From an uncultured Lachnospiraceae bacterium (GTDB lineage: Bacteria > Bacillota > Clostridia > Lachnospirales > Lachnospiraceae), in NCBI GenBank assembly GCA_944384105.1, contig CALWSC010000026.1, positions 1 to 64,000 on the forward strand: 64,000 nt of DNA, given 5' to 3'. Shown here in pieces: positions 1 through 9,602 of this stretch. A program made the position numbers and the translations under genes. The notes under the pieces were generated by a model that ran no database searches, was not told the origin of the DNA, and saw nothing but the letters and a program-made list of their open reading frames with translations. Numbering within the stretch: the stretch's first letter is position 1; every line of letters begins with the position of its first letter.

Positions 1-446
1 TCATACGATTCCTCCAGAAGCTTCTGCACCACGTCCGCTTTCATGAGCTTTCCTTCGCCCTCGTCCATCATGCGGAAAGCCGGATCCAGAGAGATTGTGT
101 GAAAATAATTGCGCACAACGTAGGAACAGAAGCCGTCGATGGTATTGATCTGTGCGTGAGCGATCAGAGCGCTCTGCCGCTGCAGATGTTCGTTGTCCGG
201 ATCTTCAGAAAGTTTCTGCTCGATTGCTTCCTGAATACGCTCCTTCATCTCCCCGGCAGCTGCCCTCGTAAATGTCACGACAAGCAGCCTGTCCACATCG
301 ATGGGATTCTCCTTCTGCAGAATCATCGAGAGAATCCGCTCCACCAGCACTGCCGTCTTGCCTGAACCTGCCGCCGCACTCACGAGAATATTTCTGTCCC
401 GCAGCGAGATTACCTGCTGCTGTTCTCTTGTCCACTGTACTGCCAT
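1..446 (-). CDS. addA: ATP-dependent helicase/nuclease subunit A (AddA), N-terminal part
   Basis: This is the start of AddA, the helicase-nuclease subunit that with AddB processes double-strand DNA ends for recombination. About 148 N-terminal residues are visible and the rest runs off the window at base 1. The reading begins MAVQWTREQQQVI (the Q-motif region), followed by a Walker A motif AAAGSGKT, the motif Ia region VTFTRAAAGEM and the INTIDGFC segment typical of UvrD-like superfamily 1 helicases. The start is the ATG at 446, preceded by GGAGGAG at good spacing. It lies 22 bases downstream of the addB stop, so the two are surely co-transcribed. The partner AddB next door makes the assignment firm. 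Confidence 0.93.
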   Translation of the reverse strand, partial: MAVQWTREQQQVISLRDRNILVSAAAGSGKTAVLVERILSMILQKENPIDVDRLLVVTFTRAAAGEMKERIQEAIEQKLSEDPDNEHLQRQSALIAHAQINTIDGFCSYVVRNYFHTISLDPAFRMMDEGEGKLMKADVVQKLLEESY

Positions 447-468
447 ATTCACTCCTCCGTCTCCTGTC

Positions 469-3400
469 TCACTCCTGCTCCTCCCTGGCAAACGCTTCCC
501 ACAGCTCATCCTTTGCCATCTGTGCCAGTCTCCTGTGACTGTATCCGGGCAGCCTCTCATCAAAGCCGCATACCGCTGCATACGGGCAATATGCGCAGGC
601 GTCCTGCTTGCCCAGAAGCGACGGGGACGCTCCCGCTTCTCCCTCCATAATCCGCCTGCCAAGCTGCGCTGCCTTCCTGCGCACAAACTGCTGCAGAACA
701 GTAAACTGCTCCTTCTGCACAGCGGAAGAATAACGGCTGAGACTTCCGTTCTTATTATACGCGACCGGGATCACGCTGGAGCTGTCCCCCTCCCGCAGAC
801 CTTTATCCATCAGCGAGACAACCTCCGGCTCTGCGCGTGACAGCCCGTTCAGCTTCAGCTTCTGCAGAATCTTCTTCAGGATCTCCTCCTGCTCCTCATC
901 CGCCTCCGCCTCGACCACAGGATCTTCGATGTGGTAATAGAAGATACCCGCGGGCTCGACCTGCTTCTCCGGGCGGCGTTTCTGCTCAAGCTCGACTGCC
1001 GCATTTAAATACACGACAAGCTGGAGCTGCAGTCCGTGATACAGCGCAATCAGGTCGAGCGAGGTATTTCCGGACTTGTAGTCAATGACCTTCACATACA
1101 CCTTATCATCCGTCTCGCACAGATCCACGCGGTCGATTCTGCCCCGCAGCTTCATCCGCGTCTCGTCGTCGAGCTGAATGTTGATCGCATCCAGATTATC
1201 TTCCATCGCAAATGACACCTCGAAGCCTCCCGGCACGAAGTCTCCGCGCTTTATCTGCTCCTGCAGCGCCCAGACCGTCCGGCGCAGGATACGCTTGATC
1301 CTCTTTATGATATACGCATTGCGGCTCGTGCTGTGCAGAATCGTATTTCCATAGTCGTGAATAATCTCCTCAATGCTCTCTTCAATCAGCGTCTCCCGCG
1401 CCTCATCGCTCAAATCCCTCAATTCCAGTCTGCGCTTCTTTAAGCTCTCGGAGAAATGCTCCAGCGCCTCGTGAATGATTGTACCCATATCCACAGCGCT
1501 GAACTCATACCTGGCGCGCTCTGCAAGCTGCATTCCGTACTGCAGGAAATGTGCAAAGGCGCATGCTGCGAACCTCTCCAGTCTTGTGGCGCTGTTTGTA
1601 AGCTCTGTGCCGTAGAGCGCCCGCGCAACACTTTTGCTGATCTTATCCTGCGGATTCTCAAAAAACGACGCTCTGAGAAGTTCCTCGAGCAGCGGACGGT
1701 ACTTAGGCTGTTCCCAGAACCAGGTGTAGAGCTCCCTCCATGCCGTGTCTCTCTCTTTTGCCTGCACAGCGCTGCGAAGCCCCGAGATCAGCAGAGGAAT
1801 ATCATGTTCCGGCGCCTCCAGGCGCTCCATTAAGCTCTCCTGTGTGCCGTCCTCAATCTCCAGCAGAGGAAAGAGCTTGCAGATTGTGCCTATCAGATAT
1901 GACGGAGCCAGCGTATTTCCGGACGCTCCGGTCTTGCTGAATGACAGATAGAGCAGATTCGACGGCTTCGTCAGGTTCAGATAGAGATAAAATCTCTGGA
2001 TATACAGGTTCACCCTCGGCGAGGGCGCCATCGGCAGACTGCGGCTCTCGAGAAACTCCCTGTCATGCTCTGAAAAGATTCCTCCTGCACTCTGCGCCTT
2101 CGGAATCATTCCCTCGTTGACACCGATGCAGAAAAGCACGCGGACATCTTTGAGGCGCGTCCTCTCCATATCTCCGATCACCACCTGCTCCGCACCAGGC
2201 GGTATAATTCCGACCTGCGCCTCCGAAAAGCCCGCCTCAAGAAGCTGCTGGAAGTTTGCAAGCGTGATCTCCTCCTGTCCGAGAATCTCCACGAGCTTGT
2301 CCATCAGCTCGATCACAATACCGTAAATCTGCGCGTACTCTCTCGCGCCTGCCGCGTCCTGTGCCTGCTCGCACGCTTCTTTCAGAAGGCGCACTTTCTT
2401 CTGCGCCTCTCCCCGAACCATGAAATTATACAGCGAGCGGGTCCGCTGCTCCACGGTCATATTTCTGTCCCGCTGCTCTTCCGTAAATGCAGAGAGTTCC
2501 TCCAGCACGCGTTCTCTCAGATCATTGACCATCTCCAGGCGCTCCTTTTCCATGCCCGGATAGATACGCACCCAGCGCTCCTTCCACATGGAATAGCCGC
2601 GGATTCCCAGGGCAATCACATAATTCTCCAGCTCGTCTGTCTCCTCCGCAGACAGCGAAGCCATCCCGCAGCGCAGATAACGGAACACGCTCTCATAGCT
2701 GTAGTTCTGCACAACCGCATCGAGCGCAGAGCGCAGATACTCCACGAACGGATTTAAGACAATTGAGTGCTTCCTGTCCAGAAAATATGGAATCCCGAGC
2801 CCGGCAAATACCTCCTGCGCATAGTTTGCATAAGTGTTCAGATCGCCTGTGATAATTGCAAAATCCCGGTAATGCCAGCCGCGTTCACGCACGAGCGCGC
2901 GGATTCTGCGCGCTGCCCAGGAGAGTTCCTCCCTGGGGTTTGCCTGGGCACAGACTGCGATCTCCTGCGGCTTTTTGTCGTATACATCTCTGTGATACCG
3001 AAAGAGATGGCGCTCGAGAAATCCAAGTGCCGGAGCTGACGCAAAGCGTCTGTTCTCTCCGATCAGGCGCACCGCCTTTTCCATCGGAACACCATTTTGC
3101 TTTGCCAGGGCTGCGATGGCAGTGATGGTCTGAGAGCTCAGGGCAAAAAGCTTATGCCACCCCTGCTTCACGTAAGGATCTTCCCTGGCGTCCATTGTGA
3201 CAGTGACGATGACGCTTCGGCAGATCAGGAGCAGTTTCTGAATCACCTGATACTGAACCGGGGTAAAGCCTGTAAATCCGTCAAGCACGAGTACGCTGCC
3301 GCGAAGGCTCCCGGCCTCTTCAATTACTTTGCAGAGCACGCCGAGCACCTCCTCCGCCGTCAGATATCGCTTCTCAAGATACGCCTGAAACTCCCGATAC

Positions 3401-3885
3401 AAAAGCTCCATATCCGCCAGCTTACACGAGAGCAGAGGGCTGACAACTCCGTCGCTTTGAAGCTTAGCAAGCCGTTCACCCTCCACCTGATACTGCATGA
3501 ACTCAGAGATCTGAGACTTTACCTGGCTGATGCAGCCCGGCTTCTGGATGCTGCTCGCGAGAAGCTTTAAGTTCTGCTTCTGCTCCTGCGCGATCTTCTG
3601 GAGTATCAGCGTCTTGCCCGTCTCCTCCAGCACTGGAATTCCCGGTCCGCCCGTCTCCGAGAATACACGGTATGCGAGGCGGTTAAAGCTTAAAATATCT
3701 ATATTCAGAAGCCCTTTTCTCGGGTGCATACCGACGAGCGTCTTCTGCGTCTGCAGCGAGAACTGTTCCGGCACCAGAATGATATATCTCTGACCGGGAT
3801 GCTTCATGGAATCCTCAATAATCCTCTGGTACGTCTCTCTGGACTTACCGCTCCCCGAACCGCCCAGCACAAACTGTAAAGCCAT
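469..3885 (-). CDS. addB: ATP-dependent nuclease subunit B (AddB)
   Basis: AddB is the second subunit of the AddAB helicase-nuclease that resects broken DNA and recognises Chi. The protein is 1138 residues, the usual size. It opens with a P-loop GGSGSGKS at residues 8-15, which AddB keeps although it is not an active helicase. The C-terminal nuclease domain contains GRIDRVDL and VIDYKSG, the RecB-like nuclease motif. Near the C-terminus CAYCPYAAVC gives the C-x2-C-x5-C half of the Fe-S cluster ligand set; a fourth cysteine is plausibly in RFAACAFAHF about 300 residues earlier. It follows the oxidoreductase gene by 18 bases and precedes addA by 22. Confidence 0.95.
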   Translation of the reverse strand: MALQFVLGGSGSGKSRETYQRIIEDSMKHPGQRYIILVPEQFSLQTQKTLVGMHPRKGLLNIDILSFNRLAYRVFSETGGPGIPVLEETGKTLILQKIAQEQKQNLKLLASSIQKPGCISQVKSQISEFMQYQVEGERLAKLQSDGVVSPLLSCKLADMELLYREFQAYLEKRYLTAEEVLGVLCKVIEEAGSLRGSVLVLDGFTGFTPVQYQVIQKLLLICRSVIVTVTMDAREDPYVKQGWHKLFALSSQTITAIAALAKQNGVPMEKAVRLIGENRRFASAPALGFLERHLFRYHRDVYDKKPQEIAVCAQANPREELSWAARRIRALVRERGWHYRDFAIITGDLNTYANYAQEVFAGLGIPYFLDRKHSIVLNPFVEYLRSALDAVVQNYSYESVFRYLRCGMASLSAEETDELENYVIALGIRGYSMWKERWVRIYPGMEKERLEMVNDLRERVLEELSAFTEEQRDRNMTVEQRTRSLYNFMVRGEAQKKVRLLKEACEQAQDAAGAREYAQIYGIVIELMDKLVEILGQEEITLANFQQLLEAGFSEAQVGIIPPGAEQVVIGDMERTRLKDVRVLFCIGVNEGMIPKAQSAGGIFSEHDREFLESRSLPMAPSPRVNLYIQRFYLYLNLTKPSNLLYLSFSKTGASGNTLAPSYLIGTICKLFPLLEIEDGTQESLMERLEAPEHDIPLLISGLRSAVQAKERDTAWRELYTWFWEQPKYRPLLEELLRASFFENPQDKISKSVARALYGTELTNSATRLERFAACAFAHFLQYGMQLAERARYEFSAVDMGTIIHEALEHFSESLKKRRLELRDLSDEARETLIEESIEEIIHDYGNTILHSTSRNAYIIKRIKRILRRTVWALQEQIKRGDFVPGGFEVSFAMEDNLDAINIQLDDETRMKLRGRIDRVDLCETDDKVYVKVIDYKSGNTSLDLIALYHGLQLQLVVYLNAAVELEQKRRPEKQVEPAGIFYYHIEDPVVEAEADEEQEEILKKILQKLKLNGLSRAEPEVVSLMDKGLREGDSSSVIPVAYNKNGSLSRYSSAVQKEQFTVLQQFVRRKAAQLGRRIMEGEAGASPSLLGKQDACAYCPYAAVCGFDERLPGYSHRRLAQMAKDELWEAFAREEQE

Positions 3886-3903
3886 ATCTCGTCCTCCGTC
3901 CCT

Positions 3904-4872
3904 TTATTCTCCGGGATATACCATACCCCATTCTTTTCTCAGGGCATCCATCTGCTCCATAATCCGGATTGTCTCCGCATGCGGCATCTCCGGACACTCA
4001 ATGCGGCCTGCTGCAATCGCGTCGCGGCATGCAATCAGCTCGTACTCATAACCGTTAATCTGCTCCGGTACCGGATAGACGGCAGTACAGTTACGGCTCA
4101 GGTCATAGATGCTGATTTCCTCACAGTTATTGATATTTTTAATCTCCATGCTGCTCTTATCTCCGACAATAATGCCTCTGCGGTCTGTCTGCGCGAGCGC
4201 TGTGCTGTACAGAGACGCCATGGAGCCGTCACGGTAAATGAGCGTGATGCCGTGCTGCAGATCCACACCTTTGTCGGAGAGCAGCGCTGCAGATGAAGTC
4301 TTCACAATGTCCGTACCGAACACCATGGCAGCGAAGTTCAGGGTGTAAACGCCCAAATCGAGCAGCGCTCCTCCTGCAAGCTCCGGCTCTTTAATGCGCG
4401 GCACATCCGCGATCACATAGCCTAAATTTGCACTCAGCGCATATGGCTTTCCGATTGCCCCGCTCTTTAACAGATCACAAATCATCTCTCTGCTCGGCAT
4501 GTAACGCGTCCAGATTGCCTCCGTGACGAGCAGTTTCTTCTGCTCTGCCTCCTTTAAGACCTCTCTCGCCTCTTTTGCATTTCTCGTAAATGCCTTTTCG
4601 CACAGCACATGCTTTCCGTGCGCAATGCACAGCTTCATATGCTGATAGTGATGGGAGTGAGGCGTTGCCACATAGACGAGATCTACTTTGTCATCACACA
4701 CCATCTCCTCATAAGATCCGTATGCCTTCTCAAATCCCCATTTCTTTGCAAAGGTCTCTGCCCGCGCCAGATCGCGCGACGCCACGCAATAGAGTGTCAC
4801 ACCCTCAGTGCCCTGCGCGGCCTTCGCCATACTGTTTGCTATATTTCCTGCTCCCAGAATTGCCAGATTCAT
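3904..4872 (-). CDS. Gfo/Idh/MocA family NAD(P)-dependent oxidoreductase
   Basis: This is a 322-residue sugar- or diol-dehydrogenase-like enzyme. It begins MNLAILGAGNIANSMAKA, a Rossmann GxGxxA nucleotide-binding loop. The family signature follows in VLCEKAF (the EKP-like position) and GGALLDLGVYTLNF, which resembles the dihydrodiol dehydrogenase/YrbE branch. An in-frame start exists 27 codons upstream, but the ATG at 4872 has GGAGGAG at ideal distance and begins exactly at the Rossmann fold. It is first in an operon with addB and addA, with no obvious functional link. The substrate cannot be told from sequence. Confidence 0.85.
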   Translation of the reverse strand: MNLAILGAGNIANSMAKAAQGTEGVTLYCVASRDLARAETFAKKWGFEKAYGSYEEMVCDDKVDLVYVATPHSHHYQHMKLCIAHGKHVLCEKAFTRNAKEAREVLKEAEQKKLLVTEAIWTRYMPSREMICDLLKSGAIGKPYALSANLGYVIADVPRIKEPELAGGALLDLGVYTLNFAAMVFGTDIVKTSSAALLSDKGVDLQHGITLIYRDGSMASLYSTALAQTDRRGIIVGDKSSMEIKNINNCEEISIYDLSRNCTAVYPVPEQINGYEYELIACRDAIAAGRIECPEMPHAETIRIMEQMDALRKEWGMVYPGE

Positions 4873-4943
4873 GTTATTTCTCCTCCTGTCAGATCTTGTG
4901 CCGTAACATTTCAGCCCTGCTGAACTGCGGCCCTGTGTCTTCC

Positions 4944-4970
4944 AGTATACCACACCGCCGTCGGAAACAA
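4944..4970 (-). promoter_or_regulatory. Probable sigma-A promoter for oxidoreductase-addB-addA
   Basis: On the minus strand an extended -10 element TGGTATACT lies about 70 bases upstream of the oxidoreductase start. TTGTTT upstream could be the -35, although the spacer is only 15. The extended -10 is the main support. Confidence 0.5.
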
Positions 4971-5033
4971 CAGGAATAATTAGCCGGGGAGAGAATAAGA
5001 TATACAGAGAATAGAGAAAAGGAGTGCGTGTCT

Positions 5034-5480
5034 ATGAGTTCAAAAACGAAAATTGTAGTCCTACATAGGAAAGAAGTGGCGCTTGCCGCCGTTTTTCTTG
5101 CCGCTGCCCTTGGAATTTTGCTTCTTCTGCTCGCCATGTTCGGACCGTGGAAAAAAAGCGGCGCAGACGGGGACGCGGCGCTGGCTCAGGACGCCGCATA
5201 TATCCCGGGTGTCTACACCTCATCCATAGAGCTTAACAGCAATACCTTCGACGTTCAGGTGACGGTAGACCAGAATAAAATCACCGATATTTCTCTGGTG
5301 AATCTAAGCGAGAGCACCACCGCCATGTATCCTCTTATGGAGCCCGCTCTGGAAGACCTCGCAAGTCAGATCTACTCGTCACAGTCGTTTGACAATATCA
5401 CATATTCTGATGACAATAAATACACTTCCATGCTGCTCCTCGATGCGATAGAGACAGCAGCAGAAAAGGCGCGCAGATGA
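5034..5480 (+). CDS. Membrane-anchored FMN-binding-domain-like protein
   Basis: This 148-residue protein is the only convincing plus-strand gene in the window. It has a short basic N-terminus, one transmembrane segment at about residues 15-37 (LAAVFLAAALGILLLLLA) and an extracytoplasmic domain. The pattern YIPGVYTSSIEL...VTVDQNKITDISLVNLSES resembles the FMN_bind (PF04205) fold seen in electron-transfer proteins. The Thr that carries covalent FMN in RnfG/NqrC is not clearly present, so flavin binding is uncertain. I chose the ATG at 5034, nine bases after AAAAGGAG, over a GTG at 5028 that sits too close to that site. It is divergent from the oxidoreductase and convergent with pcrA. Confidence 0.7.
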   Translation: MSSKTKIVVLHRKEVALAAVFLAAALGILLLLLAMFGPWKKSGADGDAALAQDAAYIPGVYTSSIELNSNTFDVQVTVDQNKITDISLVNLSESTTAMYPLMEPALEDLASQIYSSQSFDNITYSDDNKYTSMLLLDAIETAAEKARR

Positions 5481-5503
5481 CATGCGCGCCTTTTCTGTTT
5501 TGC
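5462..5503. terminator. Bidirectional intrinsic terminator
   Basis: AGAAAAGGCGCGC at 5462-5474 pairs perfectly with 5484-5496 across a nine-base loop, so the stem carries T-rich ends in both directions. It overlaps the last codons of the plus-strand gene and lies directly after the pcrA stop, so it can end transcription from both sides. Confidence 0.85.
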
Positions 5504-7657
5504 TCAGATTCCAATTATCTTCGCTTTAAATGAGATGCTTCTCGCTGTCTCCATTCCGTCGAACCGGATGCGATACGCCTTCCGCTCCATATCCGTTTCC
5601 TCAATCGTTCCCTCACCGAAGACAGGATGGCGAACGCGCTGTCCCGCTGTGAAGGCGGCGGGGCGCTCCTCCTCGTCGATCCATTTCTCGGAAAGGCGGA
5701 TATAGTCTTTCGTCTCACGTATCAGCCCCTCCTGCGGGGGAACGGCATACTCGATGCAGCTTTGGTCGATGTCGAGCAGGAACCGGGAGGGGTAACGCGG
5801 AGTACCGTCGAGATTCCTGCCCGCAGACTCCGTCAGATACAATTCCCTCTGCGCCCGCGTCACAGCGACGAAAGCAAGCCGGCGCTCCTCTTCCATAGCA
5901 GCGCGTGTCCCCACCTTGCGCGACGGGAAGATTCCCTCATTCATTCCGCATAGAAAGACACAGGGGAATTCCAGACCTTTTGCGGAGTGTACGGTCATCA
6001 GCCGCACTTTTCCCTGCTGTGCGTCGGCGTCGCTGTTTGAAAACAGCGCCACATGGGCAAGATAGTGTTCGAGCGTGGCTTCTTCCCCGCATGTCGTCTC
6101 GTACTCATAGACCGACTGCTTAAGCTCCGCCAGATTATCGAGCCGTTCCTGGCTTCCCTCCGTGCGCAGCATCTCCTCATAGCCGCTGTCATTCAACAGC
6201 GATGACAAAAGCTCCGAGATCTGCCGTCCATCCGGGGATGCACCGTAAAATTCCACTAAGTTGATAAACTGCTTTGCCTTCGTTCCTCTGAAAACCGGAT
6301 CGTCGATACTCCGGCAAAGCGCCTGATAAAGTGAGCAGTTCTCCCTCTGCGCATACTCCTTTAAGAACGCCATCCGGCGCTCTCCGAGGTTCCGCTTCGG
6401 GACATTGGCCACCCGCAGGAACGAGAGGTCGTCCCGATAGGCAATCATGCGCAGATACGACAGAGCATCCTTGATCTCCGCCCTGCCGAAAAACTGCACG
6501 CCGCTGTAGATTGCGTACGGAATTTTTTCCTTCAGCAGCGCTTCCTCCACACTGCGCGTCACATAATGCGCACGGTAAAGCACCGCGATGTCCCCGTAGG
6601 GCACACCCTCCTCATGCATCTTTTTCATCTGCTTTGCAATCCACTGCGCCTCCTCGCGGGAATTCCTGCCGTCAAAGCACAGCGGCTTTGCACCGCCGGC
6701 AAGCTTCGGAATCAGCTCTTTCGGGATGCGGTCGCGGTTCTTTCCGATCAGAGAGTTCGCCGCTGCAAGAATCTGCGGAGTGGAACGGTAATTCTCCATC
6801 ATCATGATCGTTCTGACATTCGGAAACTTCCTGTCAAAATCGAGCAGATAGCGCACATTGGCGCCTCGCCATGTATAAATCGTCTGATCCGGATCTCCTA
6901 CCACAAAGAGATTTCTATGGTAGCCGCACAGTACCTCCATAAGATCGTACTGAATGCCGTCAATATCCTGAAACTCGTCGATCATGATGTATTCCAGCCG
7001 CTTCTGCCATTTCAGCCGGATCTGCGCATTCTCACGGAAGATGTACAGCGTGAACTTGATCAGATCGTTATAGTCCAGCCCGAAGCACTTCTTCTCCTGG
7101 TACAGGTAGCCGTAGAAAATGATGTCCTCCACAGAGGACGCCGCCAGATACTTCTCGTACAGTACATCCAGAGACATGGTGATCATGTCAAGATAATACT
7201 CCGGGCACCTTACGAGTTTTAAGAACTCAATCATATCGCGCGCTTTGGAAAATGTCATATCACGCAGCGTCAGCCCCCGCTCCTCGTAAATGATTTTGAG
7301 CATCGCGTCAATGTCTGAATTGTCCAGCACGAGAAAGCTCTTGGGATACTGCACCGCATGGCTGTCCTCCTGCAGCACCGTGACACAGAAGCCGTGAAAC
7401 GTATTGATATATCCGGTGTCATCGTCGCCGGTCAGGCTGTGAATTCTCTGGCGCATCTCATTCGCAGACTTATTCGTAAAGGTTACGCACAGGATATTTC
7501 CCGGCAAAATCCCGATTTCATTTACCAGATACGCAAAACGGTGCGAGAGTGCCCTCGTCTTTCCCGAGCCCGCGCCCGCTATCACGCGGATGATTCCCTC
7601 GGTGGCCGTAACCGCCTCCCGCTGCGCACCGTTGAGTCCTTCCAAAATGTCTGCCAT
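5504..7657 (-). CDS. pcrA: ATP-dependent DNA helicase, UvrD/PcrA family
   Basis: A superfamily 1A 3'-5' helicase of 717 residues, close to the usual PcrA length. It works in replication-fork maintenance, removal of RecA filaments and repair. The sequence shows Q-motif LNGAQREAV, Walker A GAGSGKT, motif Ia VTFTNKSANEM, Walker B YIMIDEFQD, motif III GDPDQTIYTWRGA, motif V TVHSAKGLEF and motif VI RLAFVAVTRAQ. The C-terminus has RVRHPVFGEGTI, the Tudor-like RNA-polymerase-contact domain common to PcrA/UvrD. It is the last gene of the hslO-nadE-pcrA unit. A paralogue such as RecQ or Rep is unlikely given the full motif set and tail. Confidence 0.92.
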   Translation of the reverse strand: MADILEGLNGAQREAVTATEGIIRVIAGAGSGKTRALSHRFAYLVNEIGILPGNILCVTFTNKSANEMRQRIHSLTGDDDTGYINTFHGFCVTVLQEDSHAVQYPKSFLVLDNSDIDAMLKIIYEERGLTLRDMTFSKARDMIEFLKLVRCPEYYLDMITMSLDVLYEKYLAASSVEDIIFYGYLYQEKKCFGLDYNDLIKFTLYIFRENAQIRLKWQKRLEYIMIDEFQDIDGIQYDLMEVLCGYHRNLFVVGDPDQTIYTWRGANVRYLLDFDRKFPNVRTIMMMENYRSTPQILAAANSLIGKNRDRIPKELIPKLAGGAKPLCFDGRNSREEAQWIAKQMKKMHEEGVPYGDIAVLYRAHYVTRSVEEALLKEKIPYAIYSGVQFFGRAEIKDALSYLRMIAYRDDLSFLRVANVPKRNLGERRMAFLKEYAQRENCSLYQALCRSIDDPVFRGTKAKQFINLVEFYGASPDGRQISELLSSLLNDSGYEEMLRTEGSQERLDNLAELKQSVYEYETTCGEEATLEHYLAHVALFSNSDADAQQGKVRLMTVHSAKGLEFPCVFLCGMNEGIFPSRKVGTRAAMEEERRLAFVAVTRAQRELYLTESAGRNLDGTPRYPSRFLLDIDQSCIEYAVPPQEGLIRETKDYIRLSEKWIDEEERPAAFTAGQRVRHPVFGEGTIEETDMERKAYRIRFDGMETARSISFKAKIIGI

Positions 7658-7682
7658 ATCCTTATGCTCCCTTCTGCTTTTG

Positions 7683-9593
7683 TTACAGCTTCTCCAACTG
7701 TTCTATCCAGATCCGCACGCAGGCGTCGCTCGGCATGCGCAGGTCGCCCCTCGGAGAGACTGCGACACTTCCGACCTTCGGACCGTCCGGCAGGCAGGAC
7801 CTCTTGAACTGCTGGGAGAAAAATCTCCAGTAAAATTTCTTCAGCCATTTAAGCAAAGTTTCGTCATCGTATACGCCTGCAAATGCAATCCGGGCGATGC
7901 GGTAGATCTTCGCCGGGTCATAATTCATGCGCAGCATATAATATAAATAAAAATCATGCAGCTCATACGGCCCCACGAGATCCTCCGTCTTCTGGGAAAT
8001 TACTCCGTCCTCCGGCGGCAGAAGCTCCGGACTTACCGGGGTGTCAAGCACATCCAGCAGCACGGTGCGAAGCTTCTCATCCCCGCAGGTATCCGCGTAA
8101 TACTGCACCAGATAACGGATCAGCGTCTTGGGCACAGAGGCATTTACCGCATACATGGACATATGATCGCCGTTGTACGTTGCCCAGCCAAGCGCAAGCT
8201 CCGAGAGATCTCCGGTTCCGACCACCATACCTCCGGTCTGATTTGCAATATCCATCAAAATCTGCGTGCGCTCCCTTGCCTGGGAATTCTCATACGTCAC
8301 ATCATGGTTATCCATATCGTGGCCAATATCAGCAAAATGCTGCTTTACCGCATCGCGGATGTTAATCTCACGAAGCTTAGCCCCCAGGGAGCGGGTCAGT
8401 GTGCAGGCGTTCTGATACGTGCGGTCAGTAGTTCCAAAGCACGGCATCGTGACTGCTGTGATTTTGCTTCTCTCAAGTCCGAGCATGTCAAACGCGCGCG
8501 CCATCACGAGCAGCGCCAGCGTCGAATCCAGGCCGCCGGAAATACCGACAACCGCATTTTGGCATCCCGTATGAGCCAGCCGTTTCTTCAGCCCGAGCGC
8601 CTGGATATTCAGGATCTCATCGCAGCGCCTGCCGCGCTCAGCCGGATCAGAGGGCACAAACGGAGCGGGATCAAACTTTCTCTCCAGCTTTGTCTCCTCG
8701 ACCTTTAATGTAAAGTCTATCTTCTTATACCCTGTGCTGTCAGCCGCCGGATAGGTACTGATTCTCCGGCGCTCGGATGCCAGGCGGCACAGATCGACGT
8801 CCGCATAGATTGTCTCATTTTCAAAACGCTTTGCCTCCGAAAGTAAGGTTCCGTTCTCGCAGATGAGATTGTGCGCGCCGAACACGAGGTCTGTCGAGGA
8901 TTCACCTTCTCCGGCGCTCGCATAGAGATACGCGCACACAAGGCGCGCGGACTGTCCCTTCACGAGCTCTCTGCGGTAGCTGTCCTTTCCGGTCAGCTCA
9001 TCGCTCGCAGACGGGTTTACGATCACGGAAGCTCCTGCGAGCGCATGACGGATGCTCGGAGGATTCGGCATCCACAGATCCTCACAGATCTCCGCAGCCA
9101 CCGAAAGCCTCGGATAATTCCCACAGACGAACAGCAGATCCATGCCGATCCACGTCTTCTGTCCGCAGACTGTAATCTCCGCAGCCTGCCGCATACCTGG
9201 TGTGAAGTGGCGTCCCTCGTAGAATTCATTATAGGTCGGCAGACATGCCTTCGGCACAATCCCCAGTATTCTGCCGCCGTTCAGCGCTGCTGTTACATTG
9301 TAGAGTTTGCCCTCGTATTCCAGAGGAAGTCCCACGAAAATCAACGCGTCGACGTCACTAGACTCCTGCGCTATTTCTCCCAGACTCTCCTCCGCCTTCT
9401 GAAGCAGCAGATCCTGCCAGAACAGGTCCTCACAAGTGTAGCCTGTGATGCAAAGCTCCGGAAATACCATAACCTTTGCGCCGTGTGACTCCATTTCATG
9501 GATCAGCTTTACGATCTCTTCCCTATTATACGGGCAATCCGCCACGCGCAGTACCGGCGTCGCAGCAGCCATTTTTACAAATCCCTGTCTCAT
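7683..9593 (-). CDS. nadE: Glutamine-dependent NAD+ synthase
   Basis: This enzyme converts deamido-NAD to NAD+ using glutamine-derived ammonia, the last step of NAD synthesis. At 636 residues it is the long two-domain form. The N-terminal nitrilase-like amidase has FPELCITGYTCEDLF and the catalytic-cysteine segment AAEICEDLW. The C-terminal synthetase has the PP-loop GISGGLDSTLAL and the downstream GTGDLSELALGWATYNGD. The annotated start MRQGFVKMAAATPVLRV fits the family, and the gene begins 9 bases after the hslO stop. Co-transcription with hslO and pcrA is inferred from spacing. Confidence 0.95.
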   Translation of the reverse strand: MRQGFVKMAAATPVLRVADCPYNREEIVKLIHEMESHGAKVMVFPELCITGYTCEDLFWQDLLLQKAEESLGEIAQESSDVDALIFVGLPLEYEGKLYNVTAALNGGRILGIVPKACLPTYNEFYEGRHFTPGMRQAAEITVCGQKTWIGMDLLFVCGNYPRLSVAAEICEDLWMPNPPSIRHALAGASVIVNPSASDELTGKDSYRRELVKGQSARLVCAYLYASAGEGESSTDLVFGAHNLICENGTLLSEAKRFENETIYADVDLCRLASERRRISTYPAADSTGYKKIDFTLKVEETKLERKFDPAPFVPSDPAERGRRCDEILNIQALGLKKRLAHTGCQNAVVGISGGLDSTLALLVMARAFDMLGLERSKITAVTMPCFGTTDRTYQNACTLTRSLGAKLREINIRDAVKQHFADIGHDMDNHDVTYENSQARERTQILMDIANQTGGMVVGTGDLSELALGWATYNGDHMSMYAVNASVPKTLIRYLVQYYADTCGDEKLRTVLLDVLDTPVSPELLPPEDGVISQKTEDLVGPYELHDFYLYYMLRMNYDPAKIYRIARIAFAGVYDDETLLKWLKKFYWRFFSQQFKRSCLPDGPKVGSVAVSPRGDLRMPSDACVRIWIEQLEKL

Positions 9594-9602
9594 ATCTACC
9601 TC

